A DNA stretch of 64,000 nucleotides from Ammoniphilus sp. CFH 90114 (GCF_004123195.1 NZ_SDLI01000009.1:62001-126000), one strand, 5' to 3'. Counted from the stretch's first letter, positions 43,754 to 54,640 are shown. The notes: generated by a model not told the origin, from the sequence alone. Translations and numbers: made by a program.

Positions 43754-44548
43754 TTAACCCCCCTGTACCACAAGGGTCTTTTTTGCACGGATCCATAGAA
43801 AGTAGAGTGGAACTAACAATACAAGTGCCCATGTTGTTTGCACGAGTAGAGCTCGCTGTACCGCTTCCCCTTCCGCTGCGCCCGTGAATATTAGCCCTGG
43901 AAGATAACTAATCGCTTGAAAAGGAAGGTATTCTAGTATGGATCTCGCCCACTCGGGATAAAAACTAATGGGAAGGATGAGTCCAGAGAACAAATCTACA
44001 ATAACCCGTTTCGCTCTCATAATACCTTCATTATTTAGCAGGAAAAAGGCTAAGACTCCTGTAATCAGATTAAGTTCGGTATTAATAATAAAGCTAAACA
44101 TTAAACTTACCCCATACAGCAACCAAGTAGCCGCATCACTTGGAAAAACGATCGGAAATAACAAGGAAACAATCAGCATTCCTGGAACGGAGAAGAAAAA
44201 CAAACGAAACACCCCTTCTCCTAGGGCCTGCATCGTCTTCACCGCCAGATAGTTATAGGGTCTTATCATTTCAATGGCCACTTTTCCATCCTTTATCTCT
44301 AAGGCCATTTCGCGGTCAATATTATTGAAGTAAAACGCCCGCGCCATCCAAGAGACCGCAACATAGCTGGTCATCTGTAAAGAAGTCATTCCCCCCATGG
44401 AGGATTGGCCGCCATAAATGGCGTTCCATAAGAAATAGTAAGCACCAATATTAATACTGTAAACTAATATTCCCGAGTAGTAATTGACACGATAGGCCAA
44501 CATCATCAGGAATCGAATCCGTATCATTTCTACATACATACTAAGCAT
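43754..44548 (-). CDS. ABC-2 type permease, first subunit
   Basis: Membrane protein of 264 aa with six predicted helices. ATG 44548 follows AAGAAGGAA and overlaps the ATPase stop by 8 bp, indicating coupled translation. Together with the second permease it likely forms a heterodimeric exporter channel. Confidence 0.88.
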   Translation of the reverse strand: MLSMYVEMIRIRFLMMLAYRVNYYSGILVYSINIGAYYFLWNAIYGGQSSMGGMTSLQMTSYVAVSWMARAFYFNNIDREMALEIKDGKVAIEMIRPYNYLAVKTMQALGEGVFRLFFFSVPGMLIVSLLFPIVFPSDAATWLLYGVSLMFSFIINTELNLITGVLAFFLLNNEGIMRAKRVIVDLFSGLILPISFYPEWARSILEYLPFQAISYLPGLIFTGAAEGEAVQRALLVQTTWALVLLVPLYFLWIRAKKTLVVQGG

Positions 44549-45548
44549 AAGAAATTCCTTCTTTATAGATCTTTTGTACAATTTCCTCTGTGCTCGTTTC
44601 CTCGATGCGGATATCCTTTACATCAATATAGGGCGCGACACGTGAGAGAAGGTCAGAGACAGTAAGACTTGGACTGAGAAAATCAGCTTTAAAACGAATG
44701 GGATTCTCCTGCTTCCAGCCAATAGGCTGACCTTCTGTTAGGGCCGTCAATTCATCTAGCTCCACTTTTCTAGTAAATTCAATAACAGCACTTTTTCCTC
44801 CACCCCAATTTTCTCTTAACTCCTGAAGACTCCCGTCATAAATGATATTCCCCTCATCAAGCATGACCACACGTGAACAGAGAGCCTCAATGTCCGCGAG
44901 ATCATGGGTGGTTAAAAGTACCGTTGTTCCATATTTCCGATTAAGCTCCCGCAGGAAGTCTCGAATCTTGAGCTTCACTAAAACGTCCAATCCGATTGTC
45001 GGCTCATCTAGAAACAAGAGAGGCGGATTATGGATTAAGGCTGCTGCCAGCTCACATCTCATACGTTGTCCTAGACTTAGCTTTCGAACTGGCCGATTAA
45101 GTAATTCTCCAATCTCGAGAATTTCTATGACTTCTCCCATGTGCTGTTTATAGTCTGCATCCGAGACTTTATACACTTTCTTGAGTAGACGGAAGGATTC
45201 TTGTACAGCAATATCCCACCACAATTGACTCCTTTGCCCAAAGACAACCCCAATCGTTTGCACAAACTCTTCCCGCTGTTTATGAGGATCCATGTCATTA
45301 ATCCGAAGATAACCTGAGGTGGGTTGAAGAATGCCTGTAAGCATCTTGATCGTGGTTGACTTCCCCGCTCCGTTCTCCCCAATATACCCAACCATTTCTC
45401 CTGCTTGAACATCAAAGGAAATGCCATTTACAGCGTTAACGCTATGATACTCTCGTGAAAAAAGATCACGAAAGGCCCCAGCCAAACCCTCACGACTGTG
45501 GTAAGACTTAAATTGTTTAGTTAATTGTTTTACTTCTATTCTTAACAT
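44541..45548 (-). CDS. ABC transporter ATP-binding protein
   Basis: ATPase of 335 aa. Walker A GENGAGKST near 56-64, Q-loop VVFGQRSQLWWD, signature LSLGQRMRCE (variant of LSGGQ), Walker B LLFLDEPTIGLD and His-loop TTHDLADIE are all present; the extra C-terminal 100 residues are usual for ABC-2 exporters. ATG 45548 follows AAAGGGC. First gene of the three-gene exporter operon; divergent from gsaB. Confidence 0.94.
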   Translation of the reverse strand: MLRIEVKQLTKQFKSYHSREGLAGAFRDLFSREYHSVNAVNGISFDVQAGEMVGYIGENGAGKSTTIKMLTGILQPTSGYLRINDMDPHKQREEFVQTIGVVFGQRSQLWWDIAVQESFRLLKKVYKVSDADYKQHMGEVIEILEIGELLNRPVRKLSLGQRMRCELAAALIHNPPLLFLDEPTIGLDVLVKLKIRDFLRELNRKYGTTVLLTTHDLADIEALCSRVVMLDEGNIIYDGSLQELRENWGGGKSAVIEFTRKVELDELTALTEGQPIGWKQENPIRFKADFLSPSLTVSDLLSRVAPYIDVKDIRIEETSTEEIVQKIYKEGISYA

Positions 45549-45674
45549 CTTCAAGCCCTTTCTTCTTCTGATTTATAAGTCACATATGGATACTGATTCA
45601 TACTCTAAACCAGTAGCTTTCTTCTAATTTACTCGTTATGATACATAAGTATAGCATGTTTTTGGAGGGATAAT

Positions 45675-46961
45675 ATGAATCGCAGCAGATCAGTTGAGTT
45701 ATATCAACAAGCATTAGAATGTATTGTCGGGGGGGTTAACAGCCCATCTCGCTCCTTTAAAGCCGTCGGCGGTGGCGCTCCTGTTTTTATGGAGAAGGCT
45801 CAAGGGGCTTATTTTTGGGATGCCGATGGGAATCAATATATTGACTATTTAGCTGCCTACGGGCCTATTATAACGGGACATGCCCACCCTCATATTACGG
45901 CCGCGATATGCCGGGCAGCGGAGAATGGAACTTTATACGGCACGCCCACGACTCTCGAAATACAGTTTGCCCGTATGTTGAAGGAAGCCATTCCTTCTTT
46001 AGATAAAGTTCGGTTTGTAAACTCTGGTACAGAAGCCGTCATGAGTACGATTCGCGTAGCAAGAGCTCATACTGGCCGTAATAAGATTATGAAATTTGCT
46101 GGATGCTATCATGGTCACTCTGACCTCGTTCTTGTAGCTGCCGGTTCAGGACCATCTACTCTTGGCATTCCCGATAGCGCAGGGATTCCACAGTCCATTG
46201 CCAGCGAGGTCATCACCGTTCCATTTAACGATATTGAAGCTTATGAAACCGCCTTGGAAAAGTGGGGAGATCAAGTAGCTGCTGTCCTTGTAGAACCAAT
46301 TGTCGGCAACTTTGGCATTGTTCCCCCACATCCCGGGTTCCTAGAACAGGTTAACGAGTTAACGCATCGTTATGGAGCACTAGTCATCTATGATGAAGTC
46401 ATAACCGGTTTTCGATTTATGTACGGAGGGGCACAGGACTTATTAAAGGTAAAGCCTGACTTAACAGCCTTAGGGAAGATTATCGGTGGTGGACTGCCAA
46501 TCGGTGCCTATGGAGGAACAAAGGAAATTATGGATCAAGTAGCTCCTCTGGGGCCGGCTTACCAAGCAGGTACGATGGCTGGAAACCCCGCCTCGATTTC
46601 TGCAGGTATTGCATGTCTTGAAGTTCTTAAACAACCTGGTGTATATGAGGAATTAGATCGCCTAGGGGCAATGCTAGAAGATGGTATTGCAACAGCTGCC
46701 TCAAAATACCAAATACCGTTGCAACTAAATCGCATCAAAGGGGCCCTTAGCACCCATTTTACCGACACCCCAGTTACCAATTACGAGCAAGCCGAAGCCT
46801 CTAACGGCGAGGTATTCGCTAAGTTTTTCCGCTATATGCTGGAGGAAGGGATTCATCTTGCCCCGTCAAAATATGAAGCATGGTTTATTACTACAGCTCA
46901 CACCGAAGAAGATATACACCGAACCATTTCTGCTGTAGAGCGAAGCTTTTCAAAAATGTAA
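45675..46961 (+). CDS. gsaB: Glutamate-1-semialdehyde 2,1-aminomutase
   Basis: PLP enzyme making 5-aminolevulinate for heme and other tetrapyrroles. 428 aa with [15 protein letters not shown] (PLP phosphate region), DEVITGFR, and [17 protein letters not shown] with the Schiff-base Lys near 266. The name gsaB (second copy in B. subtilis) is preferred over hemL because of the neighbouring ygaC/ygaD/perR-type genes and no hem operon. ATG follows TGGAGGG. Confidence 0.93.
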   Translation: MNRSRSVELYQQALECIVGGVNSPSRSFKAVGGGAPVFMEKAQGAYFWDADGNQYIDYLAAYGPIITGHAHPHITAAICRAAENGTLYGTPTTLEIQFARMLKEAIPSLDKVRFVNSGTEAVMSTIRVARAHTGRNKIMKFAGCYHGHSDLVLVAAGSGPSTLGIPDSAGIPQSIASEVITVPFNDIEAYETALEKWGDQVAAVLVEPIVGNFGIVPPHPGFLEQVNELTHRYGALVIYDEVITGFRFMYGGAQDLLKVKPDLTALGKIIGGGLPIGAYGGTKEIMDQVAPLGPAYQAGTMAGNPASISAGIACLEVLKQPGVYEELDRLGAMLEDGIATAASKYQIPLQLNRIKGALSTHFTDTPVTNYEQAEASNGEVFAKFFRYMLEEGIHLAPSKYEAWFITTAHTEEDIHRTISAVERSFSKM

Positions 46962-46992
46962 TTTTATTCATTTTTATTTATTTTTATTCATT

Positions 46993-47035
46993 ACCAAAGG
47001 AGCAACCACGCGGTTTTCTTCTTTGGTATTTTTTT
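46993..47035 (+). terminator. Terminator of gsaB
   Basis: Arms ACCAAAG and CTTTGGT with a long loop, then a run of seven T residues. Confidence 0.78.
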
Positions 47036-47262
47036 ACCTAAAATGGCGTTCCCGCTATAAACCACCCTATCAAATCCTATAATTCCATCAAAAACCTCAA
47101 AAAGAAGATTATCCTCCTTCTAAAAAACGTATATCAATCTAATAAAAAGATCATTTCTTTTATGATTTATATCACCAATTGCATGTAGATGAAAATTCAT
47201 AATTATTAGTTTTATATTTTAAATCGCTTTCATCTTGTATATTTAATCAAAAAAATGTTGTC

Positions 47263-47291
47263 TTGAAACAGAAAGCGTGTTATTCTATAAA
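47263..47291 (+). promoter_or_regulatory. Sigma-A promoter of gltB
   Basis: TTGAAA (47263-47268) and TATAAA (47286-47291) with a 17-bp spacer. The start would be near 47298, giving a leader of about 190 nt. A CGCTTTC/GAAAGCG inverted pair flanks the -35. The rest of 47036-47490 is AT-rich with no gene seen. Confidence 0.55.
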
Positions 47292-47456
47292 TAATTTTAA
47301 CTTGTTTCTGTTTACTGAAAATTTCCCTCATCACTAGAACAGATATTTTCCTTCACCCTTACAGTTATGACCGGCCGGAGTCCAAGGTTATGTTCTTACT
47401 GGGGGAAATAAGCCATTCGCTTTTCCATACAGACAAAAATAAGTTTTACAATGGGA

Positions 47457-47493
47457 TAGGAGGTGATGGTCAGCCAAGCTGACCAACGTTATG
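47457..47493 (+). promoter_or_regulatory. gltB ribosome site with hairpin between SD and start codon
   Basis: AGGAGGTGA is 24 bp from the ATG, too far for normal use. Between them lies a perfect hairpin, GGTCAGC-CAA-GCTGACC, leaving AACGTT before the ATG. Folding would bring the site to about 7 bases from the start. Confidence 0.6.
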
Positions 47494-50400
47494 CGAGTAA
47501 GCCCTAATTACGGAAAATTCAAAAATCACCTAGCACAAGAACACGATAGCTGTGGGATCGTTGCTATCGTCGAGAAGAATGGTCAACCAACAAGAGACAA
47601 TGTTCTTCGTATTATTGATGCACTTATTAAGATGGAGCATCGCTCCGGGTTTATCGATGGCGAAGGAGACGGATGTGGAATTCTCACTGATATCCCTAGA
47701 GATCTCTGGGCTCAGAAACTAACGGCTGCAGGCCACTCCTCAAGCCTTGCCTACGATGAGAAGTTTTCCGTGGCCCATATCTTTGTTCCACGCAAGGGTC
47801 ATGACCCAGTCCAAGTCATGAATGCTATCCGAGATCTCTTTGCTAAATATAATGTTACGATTCTACTTGAGCAGGAAAATGCAGTTAACAGTGAAGTGCT
47901 AGGTAAGAACGGACGTGCTGACGAACCGATCTTCTGGCAAGTAGCTAGTTTATGCGAGAACGAAGGAGTAAAGGTAGAAAGCAACCTTTTTGATCTTCAT
48001 ATCGAAATTGAAGACCTATTCCATGTTCATGTTGCCTCCTTAAGCAACTACACCGCTGCTTATAAGGTCATGGGTGCAGCAAGTATTATTCCACGCTATT
48101 ATCAGGATATCACGAAGCCAGAGTTTGCTTCTTCAGCAACTCTTGGACATAATCGTTATTCTACCAATACATTATCCAGCTTTTTTCGCGTACAGCCCTT
48201 CTCCGTACTCGGTCACAACGGAGAGATCAATACAATCAATAAATTAGAAGATGAAGCTAGCATGCTTGGTGTCCCTCTTGTTAAAGGTGGAAGTGACTCC
48301 CAAAACATGAACAGAACGATTGAGACTCTGATCCATCGTTACGGCCTGAGCTTATTTGAAGCTCTTGAGATGGTCTTCCCACCGATTCACAATGAGATCA
48401 AGCATCTTCGTCCAGAACTTCGAGATTTATACATGTACTTCCGCCAAACTTGGGGACACTTCGCCCAAGGCCCAGCGGGGATTATCTCTCGATATAAGGA
48501 TGAGTGCGTCTTTAGTGTCGATGCATTAGGTTTACGTCCTGTTTGGATGGTAGAAGACACAACATCTCTCTTCTTCTCTTCTGAACAAGGTGTTACTCCA
48601 GTTACGGAGATGGTTAGTGAACCGAAGTCCTTAGCTCCCGGTGAGAAGGTCGGACTTATCTTACACAAGGATGCTCATGTGGAAGTCATTTATCACGGGC
48701 AACTGCAAGAGACGGTTTATGAGAGAGCGATCTCTAAAGGCACATTCACTGGATTCGGTGATCAGCTTACCTTCGCTAAACTCGATAAAGCAAAAGCACC
48801 TTATGTCGACGTAACCGAAGTATCCAACCAAATCTATTCTGCTTTCGGTTGGGAAAGAGAACAAATCCAACTCGCGGAACAGATGGCTACTAACGGTGCT
48901 GAGCCGATAAGATCATTAGGACACGATGCACCTTTGGCTGCCTTAGCGCAAGATAGACAGAATCTAGCCGACTTTATTAAGGAAAGCGTAGCGGTTGTAA
49001 CCAATCCTGCTATTGATAGAGACCGTGAGATGGAGCACTTCTCCACTCGTGTAGTACTCGGTGCACGTCCTGGTGTTTACCGTGAATTAAGCCAACCTGG
49101 CATAGAGCTTCCTGCTCCGATCATTTTAGAGGGAGCTAACCTTCAAGAGGCTGCTGCCCAAGTAGGTTCTTCCTCCCTTGAGCAGATTCTCGAATATTTC
49201 AGCGCACATGGTGGAGTAGCTACCCTATCCACGCATTTTACAGACAATCAAAAAATGACTGATGCACTAGAGCAACTAGCGGAAAAGGCTGTTCAGGCTG
49301 CCCAGTCCGGATCACAAATCATTCTTTTAGATGACGCTTTAACTCATACAGATGGGAAGTACTGGATTGATCCTCTGCTTACTGTAGCAAAGGTCGATCA
49401 GGCCCTTAAGAGTACGAAGAACGACGAAGGCATCAGCCTAAGAAGAAAAACAAGCATTATTCTCCGTTCTGCCGCTATTCGAAGCCTTCATGATATTGCT
49501 GTAGCCTTCGGTATCGGTGCAGACGCTATTGATCCATACTTGCTCTTCTCTACTGTTTACGGCAAGGATGGCTCCGATTCTGTTATCAGCTTATACGAAG
49601 CACTCTGCAAGGGCCTAGAGAAAGTGACTTCAACTATAGGTATTCACGAAGCCCGCGGATATTTCCGCATCTTCTCCTCTATCGGTCTGAACGACTCGGT
49701 GGCAGAAGTTCTTCACATTGTGAACTTCTGTGGTTCTGAGAAGGCAGGTACTTCTTTCGAAGACCTGGAGAATGACAGCAAGCAACGTTATGAAGATTTC
49801 CAATCGGCGGAATCTAAGCCTGCGAAGCTGTTCCATCTGTGGCCACGCGTATGGAAGTCCATCGGTCAATTAGCTAGCGGAACTTTAACTTACCAAGAAT
49901 TTGCTGATAAATTAGAAGAGATTGAGAAGCAAACCCCTCTTTCTATCCGTCACGTGGCCGACATTAACTATGAAAAGTCACAAGGAAAAGTTGATCCATC
50001 TGAGGTCAATATCGGGGTTGGTGATCACAGTTTACCATTTGTTATCTCCTCTATGTCCTTCGGATCGCAGAACGAGATTGCTTTCCGCGCTTATGCTGAA
50101 GCAGCTGATCAGCTAAACATGATCAGCTTGAACGGTGAAGGCGGAGAGATCAAGGACATGATCGGAAAATATCCGAAAACCCGTGGTCAGCAAATTGCAT
50201 CCGGTCGTTTTGGTGTTAATGTAGAATTGGCTAACTCCAGCAACCTCCTCGAGTTAAAGATCGGTCAGGGTGCGAAGCCAGGTGAAGGCGGTCACTTGCC
50301 AGGTAAGAAAGTAACAGCGAAGGTTGCAGCAGCACGTAATGCCACCATCGGTTCGGACTTAATTTCACCATCGAATAACCATGACATTTACTCGATCGAG

Positions 50401-52005
50401 GATCTAGCTCAAATTATTGACGAATTTAAGACCGCTAACCATCAAGCGAAGGTAATTGTCAAGGTCCCTGTCGTGCCAAACATCGGAACCATTGCCGTAG
50501 GTGTGGCTAAGGCAGGTGCAGACATCATCACCCTCTCCGGTTTTGACGGTGGTACTGGTGCTGCAAGAATTCACGCTCTACAACACGTAGGATTACCAAC
50601 TGAAATCGGAGTGGCCGCAGCTCATAAGGCATTAATTGAAGCTGGACTTCGTAATAAAGTTGAACTTTGGTCTGATGGTGGCTTAAAGAGTGGTAACGAT
50701 GTAGTCAAAATGATGATGCTTGGAGCTAACCGTGCTGGTTTCGGTACCCTCGCCATGCTTGCAGTAGGTTGTACAACTTGCCGCGGTTGTCACTTAGATA
50801 CCTGCCATGTAGGTATTGCTACTCAAATCGAATCTGTTGAAGAAGCTAAGGAACACGGCTTGCGTCGTTTCGTTCCTCGAGTATATGATGAGGCAGTTGA
50901 AAATCTGAAGCGTCTTTTCACCGCTTTCGGCGAAGAAGTGAAGCGTATTACCGCTGAACTTGGTATCTCTAACACGCAAGAGCTTGTTGGACGCTCCGAT
51001 TTACTTCAGCAAGTTCGAGAAACGCAGAAGATTGATCTATCTGCTATGCTTGATCGTTTAGACTTGGAACCAGCTCTTCTTCCTGCTGTGCATGAAGAAG
51101 CAGAGTTAGCGAAGGTTCTTGTAGCTGCAGGAGCAGAAAACCAAAGCGCAGAACCGGTGTACGTGGACACGAACAGCCCGCTGGTTCGTCAATTTACCAA
51201 TGTACTCGGTGATCAACGTGTGTTAGGAAGTCGCTATTCCGGTGAACGTGTGAAGCCTCACTTGGACGGCAGCTACGTTTCTCTTCCAGAAGTTCACTTG
51301 AACTTTGAATCTGGCTGTGTTCCTGGTAACGGTCTTGGTGCGTTTAACGCTGAAGGGATCAATATCCGAGTTCAAGGTGGAGCTCAGGATGGCGTCGGTA
51401 AAACTAGCTTCGGTGGTAAGATCAGCGTTATGAAGGCTCGTAACAAGAATGGCCTTTTCATTAACGGTTCTGTAGGAAAGAGCTTTGCCTACGGCGCACA
51501 AAAAGGTACTTTCATCGTCCAAGGAAATGCCGATGCTCGTGCTTGTATTCGTCTCTCCGGTGCAGATATCATCTTTGGCGGGGAGTTAACCCAACCAATC
51601 AACGATCAATTTGGTGGAATCGGTGGCCGTGCAAATCTTAAGGGCTTTGCATTTGAATATATGACAAACGGTAGAGCAATTGTGATGGGAGATCCAGGTC
51701 CATGGATTTGTGCAGGGATGACAGGTGGAGTGGTTTATATTCGTCTTCAGCCTGAGATGGGCCTAGACGAAGCTGCCATCAACAGACGTATTGCAAAAGG
51801 AGCTAAGGTTTCCCTACTCCCTCTATCTGACAAGGGTCAAAGTGATGTTGTAGAGCTACTAAACAAGTATATTGATGAATTAAAGGCAACAGATCAAGCA
51901 GAAACAGCTGCCCGTATTGAGGCACTTCGAGATCACGCAGGACAGCATTTTATGATGCTCGCTCCAGTGAAGCTTCAAGCTGACCAATCCGTTGCTACAG
52001 AATAA
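47491..52005 (+). CDS. gltB: Glutamate synthase large subunit
   Basis: Alpha subunit of NADPH-glutamate synthase (gltA in B. subtilis), 1504 aa. After a 20-residue propeptide, Cys21 in EHDSCGIV is the glutaminase nucleophile (class II amidotransferase, about 21-430). The central and FMN-binding synthase domains follow, with the 3Fe-4S cysteines C-x5-C-x4-C (GCTTCRGCHLDTCH near 1092-1105) and the GXGXG-repeat domain at the C-terminus. No small subunit follows; it must be elsewhere. Regulated possibly through its long leader. Confidence 0.96.
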   Translation: MRVSPNYGKFKNHLAQEHDSCGIVAIVEKNGQPTRDNVLRIIDALIKMEHRSGFIDGEGDGCGILTDIPRDLWAQKLTAAGHSSSLAYDEKFSVAHIFVPRKGHDPVQVMNAIRDLFAKYNVTILLEQENAVNSEVLGKNGRADEPIFWQVASLCENEGVKVESNLFDLHIEIEDLFHVHVASLSNYTAAYKVMGAASIIPRYYQDITKPEFASSATLGHNRYSTNTLSSFFRVQPFSVLGHNGEINTINKLEDEASMLGVPLVKGGSDSQNMNRTIETLIHRYGLSLFEALEMVFPPIHNEIKHLRPELRDLYMYFRQTWGHFAQGPAGIISRYKDECVFSVDALGLRPVWMVEDTTSLFFSSEQGVTPVTEMVSEPKSLAPGEKVGLILHKDAHVEVIYHGQLQETVYERAISKGTFTGFGDQLTFAKLDKAKAPYVDVTEVSNQIYSAFGWEREQIQLAEQMATNGAEPIRSLGHDAPLAALAQDRQNLADFIKESVAVVTNPAIDRDREMEHFSTRVVLGARPGVYRELSQPGIELPAPIILEGANLQEAAAQVGSSSLEQILEYFSAHGGVATLSTHFTDNQKMTDALEQLAEKAVQAAQSGSQIILLDDALTHTDGKYWIDPLLTVAKVDQALKSTKNDEGISLRRKTSIILRSAAIRSLHDIAVAFGIGADAIDPYLLFSTVYGKDGSDSVISLYEALCKGLEKVTSTIGIHEARGYFRIFSSIGLNDSVAEVLHIVNFCGSEKAGTSFEDLENDSKQRYEDFQSAESKPAKLFHLWPRVWKSIGQLASGTLTYQEFADKLEEIEKQTPLSIRHVADINYEKSQGKVDPSEVNIGVGDHSLPFVISSMSFGSQNEIAFRAYAEAADQLNMISLNGEGGEIKDMIGKYPKTRGQQIASGRFGVNVELANSSNLLELKIGQGAKPGEGGHLPGKKVTAKVAAARNATIGSDLISPSNNHDIYSIEDLAQIIDEFKTANHQAKVIVKVPVVPNIGTIAVGVAKAGADIITLSGFDGGTGAARIHALQHVGLPTEIGVAAAHKALIEAGLRNKVELWSDGGLKSGNDVVKMMMLGANRAGFGTLAMLAVGCTTCRGCHLDTCHVGIATQIESVEEAKEHGLRRFVPRVYDEAVENLKRLFTAFGEEVKRITAELGISNTQELVGRSDLLQQVRETQKIDLSAMLDRLDLEPALLPAVHEEAELAKVLVAAGAENQSAEPVYVDTNSPLVRQFTNVLGDQRVLGSRYSGERVKPHLDGSYVSLPEVHLNFESGCVPGNGLGAFNAEGINIRVQGGAQDGVGKTSFGGKISVMKARNKNGLFINGSVGKSFAYGAQKGTFIVQGNADARACIRLSGADIIFGGELTQPINDQFGGIGGRANLKGFAFEYMTNGRAIVMGDPGPWICAGMTGGVVYIRLQPEMGLDEAAINRRIAKGAKVSLLPLSDKGQSDVVELLNKYIDELKATDQAETAARIEALRDHAGQHFMMLAPVKLQADQSVATE

Positions 52006-52012
52006 TTTACAG

Positions 52013-52046
52013 AGTCGGTTTAAGGAAAACTTAAACCGGCTTTTTT
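52013..52046 (+). terminator. Terminator of gltB
   Basis: Arms GTCGGTTTAAG and CTTAAACCGGC around GAAAA (one G-U pair), then six T residues. Confidence 0.92.
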
Positions 52047-52089
52047 CTATGTTGTGAGGGGTGAGCATGAAAAAGGGTGCCGGCTGTCA

Positions 52090-52375
52090 CCGGATAAGCT
52101 CTAATCCTCCGCTTAAGATCCGCCCCTAGCCAGGCGCCCTCTCCAGGCCAGTCGGGGGCAATAAGCGGAGAATTTTCCGCTATTCCTACTATCGCCAATA
52201 AAAAGGCCGAAATAGGCGGAAATTTTTCCGCTACTCGGCCCCAAACACTCATTTCTACTAGGTTTAATGGCAATAGGCGGAATTGCTTCCGCTATTCAAC
52301 CCCTAAAACCCTAAATTTAGAAAATAACCGGAAATTCTCCGCTTAAGATCCGCCCATCACGAAGAGGAGCGCCCC
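52090..52375. repeat. Cluster of GCGGAAA/TTTCCGC palindromes
   Basis: The 375-bp gap between gltB and mtnA contains at least three palindromic units (about 52160-52184, 52205-52240 with outer arms GGCCGA/TCGGCC, and 52270-52296) and a 19-bp direct repeat, CTCCGCTTAAGATCCGCCC, at 52107-52125 and 52337-52355. The cores match those at 6156-6330. An ORF across it is a by-product of the repeat and is not called. Confidence 0.8.
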
Positions 52376-52379
52376 CTAC

Positions 52380-53426
52380 CTACTTCTCAAACAATTGCTT
52401 CAAACTAACCTCATACGGAGCACGCACGATACCTTTTTCCGTGATAATGGCCGTTACATACTCGTTCGGCGTCACATCGAATGCCGGGTTGAAAACTTTG
52501 ATATTATGAGGCGCTACGCGATTCCCACTGATCTCTGTAATCTCCTCGTCCGGACGTTCTTCAATCGGGATTTCGGCACCTGTCAGTGTATCTAAGTCAA
52601 TAGTAGATAAAGGCGAAGCCACGTAGAAAGGAATACCATGTGCCTTAGCCAATACAGCCAAGCCATAGGTTCCGATCTTATTTGCTACGTCTCCGTTTGC
52701 AGCGATACGGTCTGTTCCCACAATCACAGCCTGCACCCATCCCTTAGACATAACCATGGCAGCCATATTGTCGCAGATTAAAGTGACGTCAATTCCAGCT
52801 TGCTGAAGCTCCCACGCGGTTAGGCGGGCACCTTGCAGCACTGGGCGGGTTTCATCTGCAAATACCTTTATATCCCAACCTCTTTCCTTTGCTAGGAACA
52901 TAGGAGCGAGTGCTGTTCCGTACTTAGCCGTAGCGATGCCGCCCGCATTACAGTGCGTTAGAACGCCTATTCCATCATGAAACAACGTGATAGCATGCTC
53001 ACCGATACTTCGGCAAATCTCCACGTCCTCTTCATGCATGCGTTTGGCTTCCTCTAGCAGCTCCTGCTTCATCGCATTGACATCAACATTCACCAAGGAT
53101 TCCGCCTTATTCATCATTCTGTCAATAGCCCAAAACAAATTGACCGCAGTCGGGCGAGAAGTCGCTAAATACTCTCTCTTCTCACGCAGCTTAATGAGAA
53201 AATCCGAGGAGTCAGCTGCCTCAATATCTCTTGCACCTAGATACATACCATAGGCAGCGGAAATACCAATAGCTGGTGCTCCTCTAACCTTCAATGCGCG
53301 AATAGCATTCCACATCTGTTCTATAGTATAAACATCCTCAAATACAACTTCTAAAGGAAGCTTCGTTTGATCAAGTAATAATACTCGATCCTCTTCCCAA
53401 CGTATCGAATGAACATGGTTGTCCAT
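52380..53426 (-). CDS. mtnA: S-methyl-5-thioribose-1-phosphate isomerase
   Basis: Isomerises methylthioribose-1-phosphate to the ribulose form in methionine salvage. 348 aa; the substrate pocket VRGAPAIG, the catalytic Cys in [10 protein letters not shown] and the catalytic Asp in [19 protein letters not shown] (two parts) are present. ATG follows AGGTGGCAGG. It lies 12 bp after mtnK on the minus strand and has no visible S-box. Confidence 0.96.
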   Translation of the reverse strand: MDNHVHSIRWEEDRVLLLDQTKLPLEVVFEDVYTIEQMWNAIRALKVRGAPAIGISAAYGMYLGARDIEAADSSDFLIKLREKREYLATSRPTAVNLFWAIDRMMNKAESLVNVDVNAMKQELLEEAKRMHEEDVEICRSIGEHAITLFHDGIGVLTHCNAGGIATAKYGTALAPMFLAKERGWDIKVFADETRPVLQGARLTAWELQQAGIDVTLICDNMAAMVMSKGWVQAVIVGTDRIAANGDVANKIGTYGLAVLAKAHGIPFYVASPLSTIDLDTLTGAEIPIEERPDEEITEISGNRVAPHNIKVFNPAFDVTPNEYVTAIITEKGIVRAPYEVSLKQLFEK

Positions 53427-53437
53427 GATCCTGCCAC

Positions 53438-54640
53438 CTACTCTTCTGTTTTCTTAACCATTTCCACGACATCCTCGATGCTGCTCACGGTACCTCTTTG
53501 CAATACAAGGGTTTGCCCCAGGCTTAAGGCTAGCGTTTCGGCTTGAGCGCGCACTTTCTCGTCCTGGATGGAGTTCAGATCCGCAACACCGGCAAGTCCG
53601 ATCACTCTACGCATCATCTTGCATCCAGCAAAACCAATAGAGTCTCTTAATAAACTAGCCATCCTATCATTAATAAACCCTGCATTCGAATACATGACAT
53701 CCTTAATATGAACTTCGCACAGACGACGGAATTCTTTTTCAAACGTATTCCAAACCTCCACTACGGACGTCAACAAGTATTCCCTGTACGATCCTCGTTC
53801 CTCGTCCGTCGTCTTTAACCCTTCCTGCGCGGCATAGTTCAGCAGCAGATTGGCGATGACTGCCCCTATATCAAAGCCCATAGGTCCATAATAAGCGAAT
53901 TCAGGATCTATCACTTTGGTACTCTCTTCCGTCACCATAATGCTGCCGGTATGAAGATCACCATGAAGCAGAGCCTGAGCTTCCGTCATGAAGGAGTATT
54001 TTAACTTCGCAATTTCTTGCTTCAGGACTTCATTCCTCCAGACGCCTTCAACCACATCACGGATTAAAGGGTTAAAGTTATTCGTCTCCGCATCATAGTA
54101 TGGGTCCGTAAATACAAGATCCTCGGTAATTTTGCAGAGTTCTGGATTAATGAACTGTTCTACCTTCTCTTTTTTCTCTTTGAAATCCAAGGCAAAATCA
54201 GAAGTGAAGAACAGCGTCTTTGCAAGGAATACACCGATATGTTCAGCAAATAAAGGATAACGATTCCCTTCAATTAAACCTTTTCGCATAATTACATGAC
54301 TAGATAAATCCTCCATGACGGTTAAGGCAAGGTCCTTGTCATAGTGATATACCTGTGGAACTAGACCTGGACATAGCTTGTCCTGGATAATTAAAGCTTC
54401 ACTCTCGATTCGGGCACGGTCAAGGGTTAACGGCCAAGACTCCCCTACCACTCTTGCATAAGGCAAAGCTTGCTTAAAAATAATGCTCTTCCCAGAAACT
54501 TTATCCTCAATATGGAAAACTAAGTTTAGATTTCCATCCCCAATTTCCCGACTCTCAAACTGCGCACCTTCTGGGAAAATCCCCGGAAGCTGCCTAGCAT
54601 ACTCCACGGCTTCCTGTTCACTAAACGCACGATATTCCAT
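53438..54640 (-). CDS. mtnK: 5-methylthioribose kinase
   Basis: Phosphorylates methylthioribose, the first committed salvage step. 400 aa with a kinase fold: [15 protein letters not shown] (nucleotide loop), [12 protein letters not shown] with the catalytic Asp, and [17 protein letters not shown], as in the APH/choline-kinase-like MtnK family. ATG follows GGAGGGG. First gene of mtnK-mtnA, divergent from mtnWXBD. Confidence 0.96.
   Translation of the reverse strand: MEYRAFSEQEAVEYARQLPGIFPEGAQFESREIGDGNLNLVFHIEDKVSGKSIIFKQALPYARVVGESWPLTLDRARIESEALIIQDKLCPGLVPQVYHYDKDLALTVMEDLSSHVIMRKGLIEGNRYPLFAEHIGVFLAKTLFFTSDFALDFKEKKEKVEQFINPELCKITEDLVFTDPYYDAETNNFNPLIRDVVEGVWRNEVLKQEIAKLKYSFMTEAQALLHGDLHTGSIMVTEESTKVIDPEFAYYGPMGFDIGAVIANLLLNYAAQEGLKTTDEERGSYREYLLTSVVEVWNTFEKEFRRLCEVHIKDVMYSNAGFINDRMASLLRDSIGFAGCKMMRRVIGLAGVADLNSIQDEKVRAQAETLALSLGQTLVLQRGTVSSIEDVVEMVKKTEE

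Noticed and set aside
46970-46992. TTTTATTCA/TTTTATTTA tandem-like repeat after gsaB
   Set aside because: Short AT-rich simple sequence leading into the terminator; no sign of function.
52031-52273. 80-codon minus-strand ORF between gltB and mtnA
   Set aside because: It is made of the GCGGA/TCCGC repeat units and the gltB terminator, and has no ribosome site.
52090-52375. CRISPR-like spacing of repeats
   Set aside because: Units are palindromic, uneven in spacing and not separated by unique spacers; no cas gene is present.
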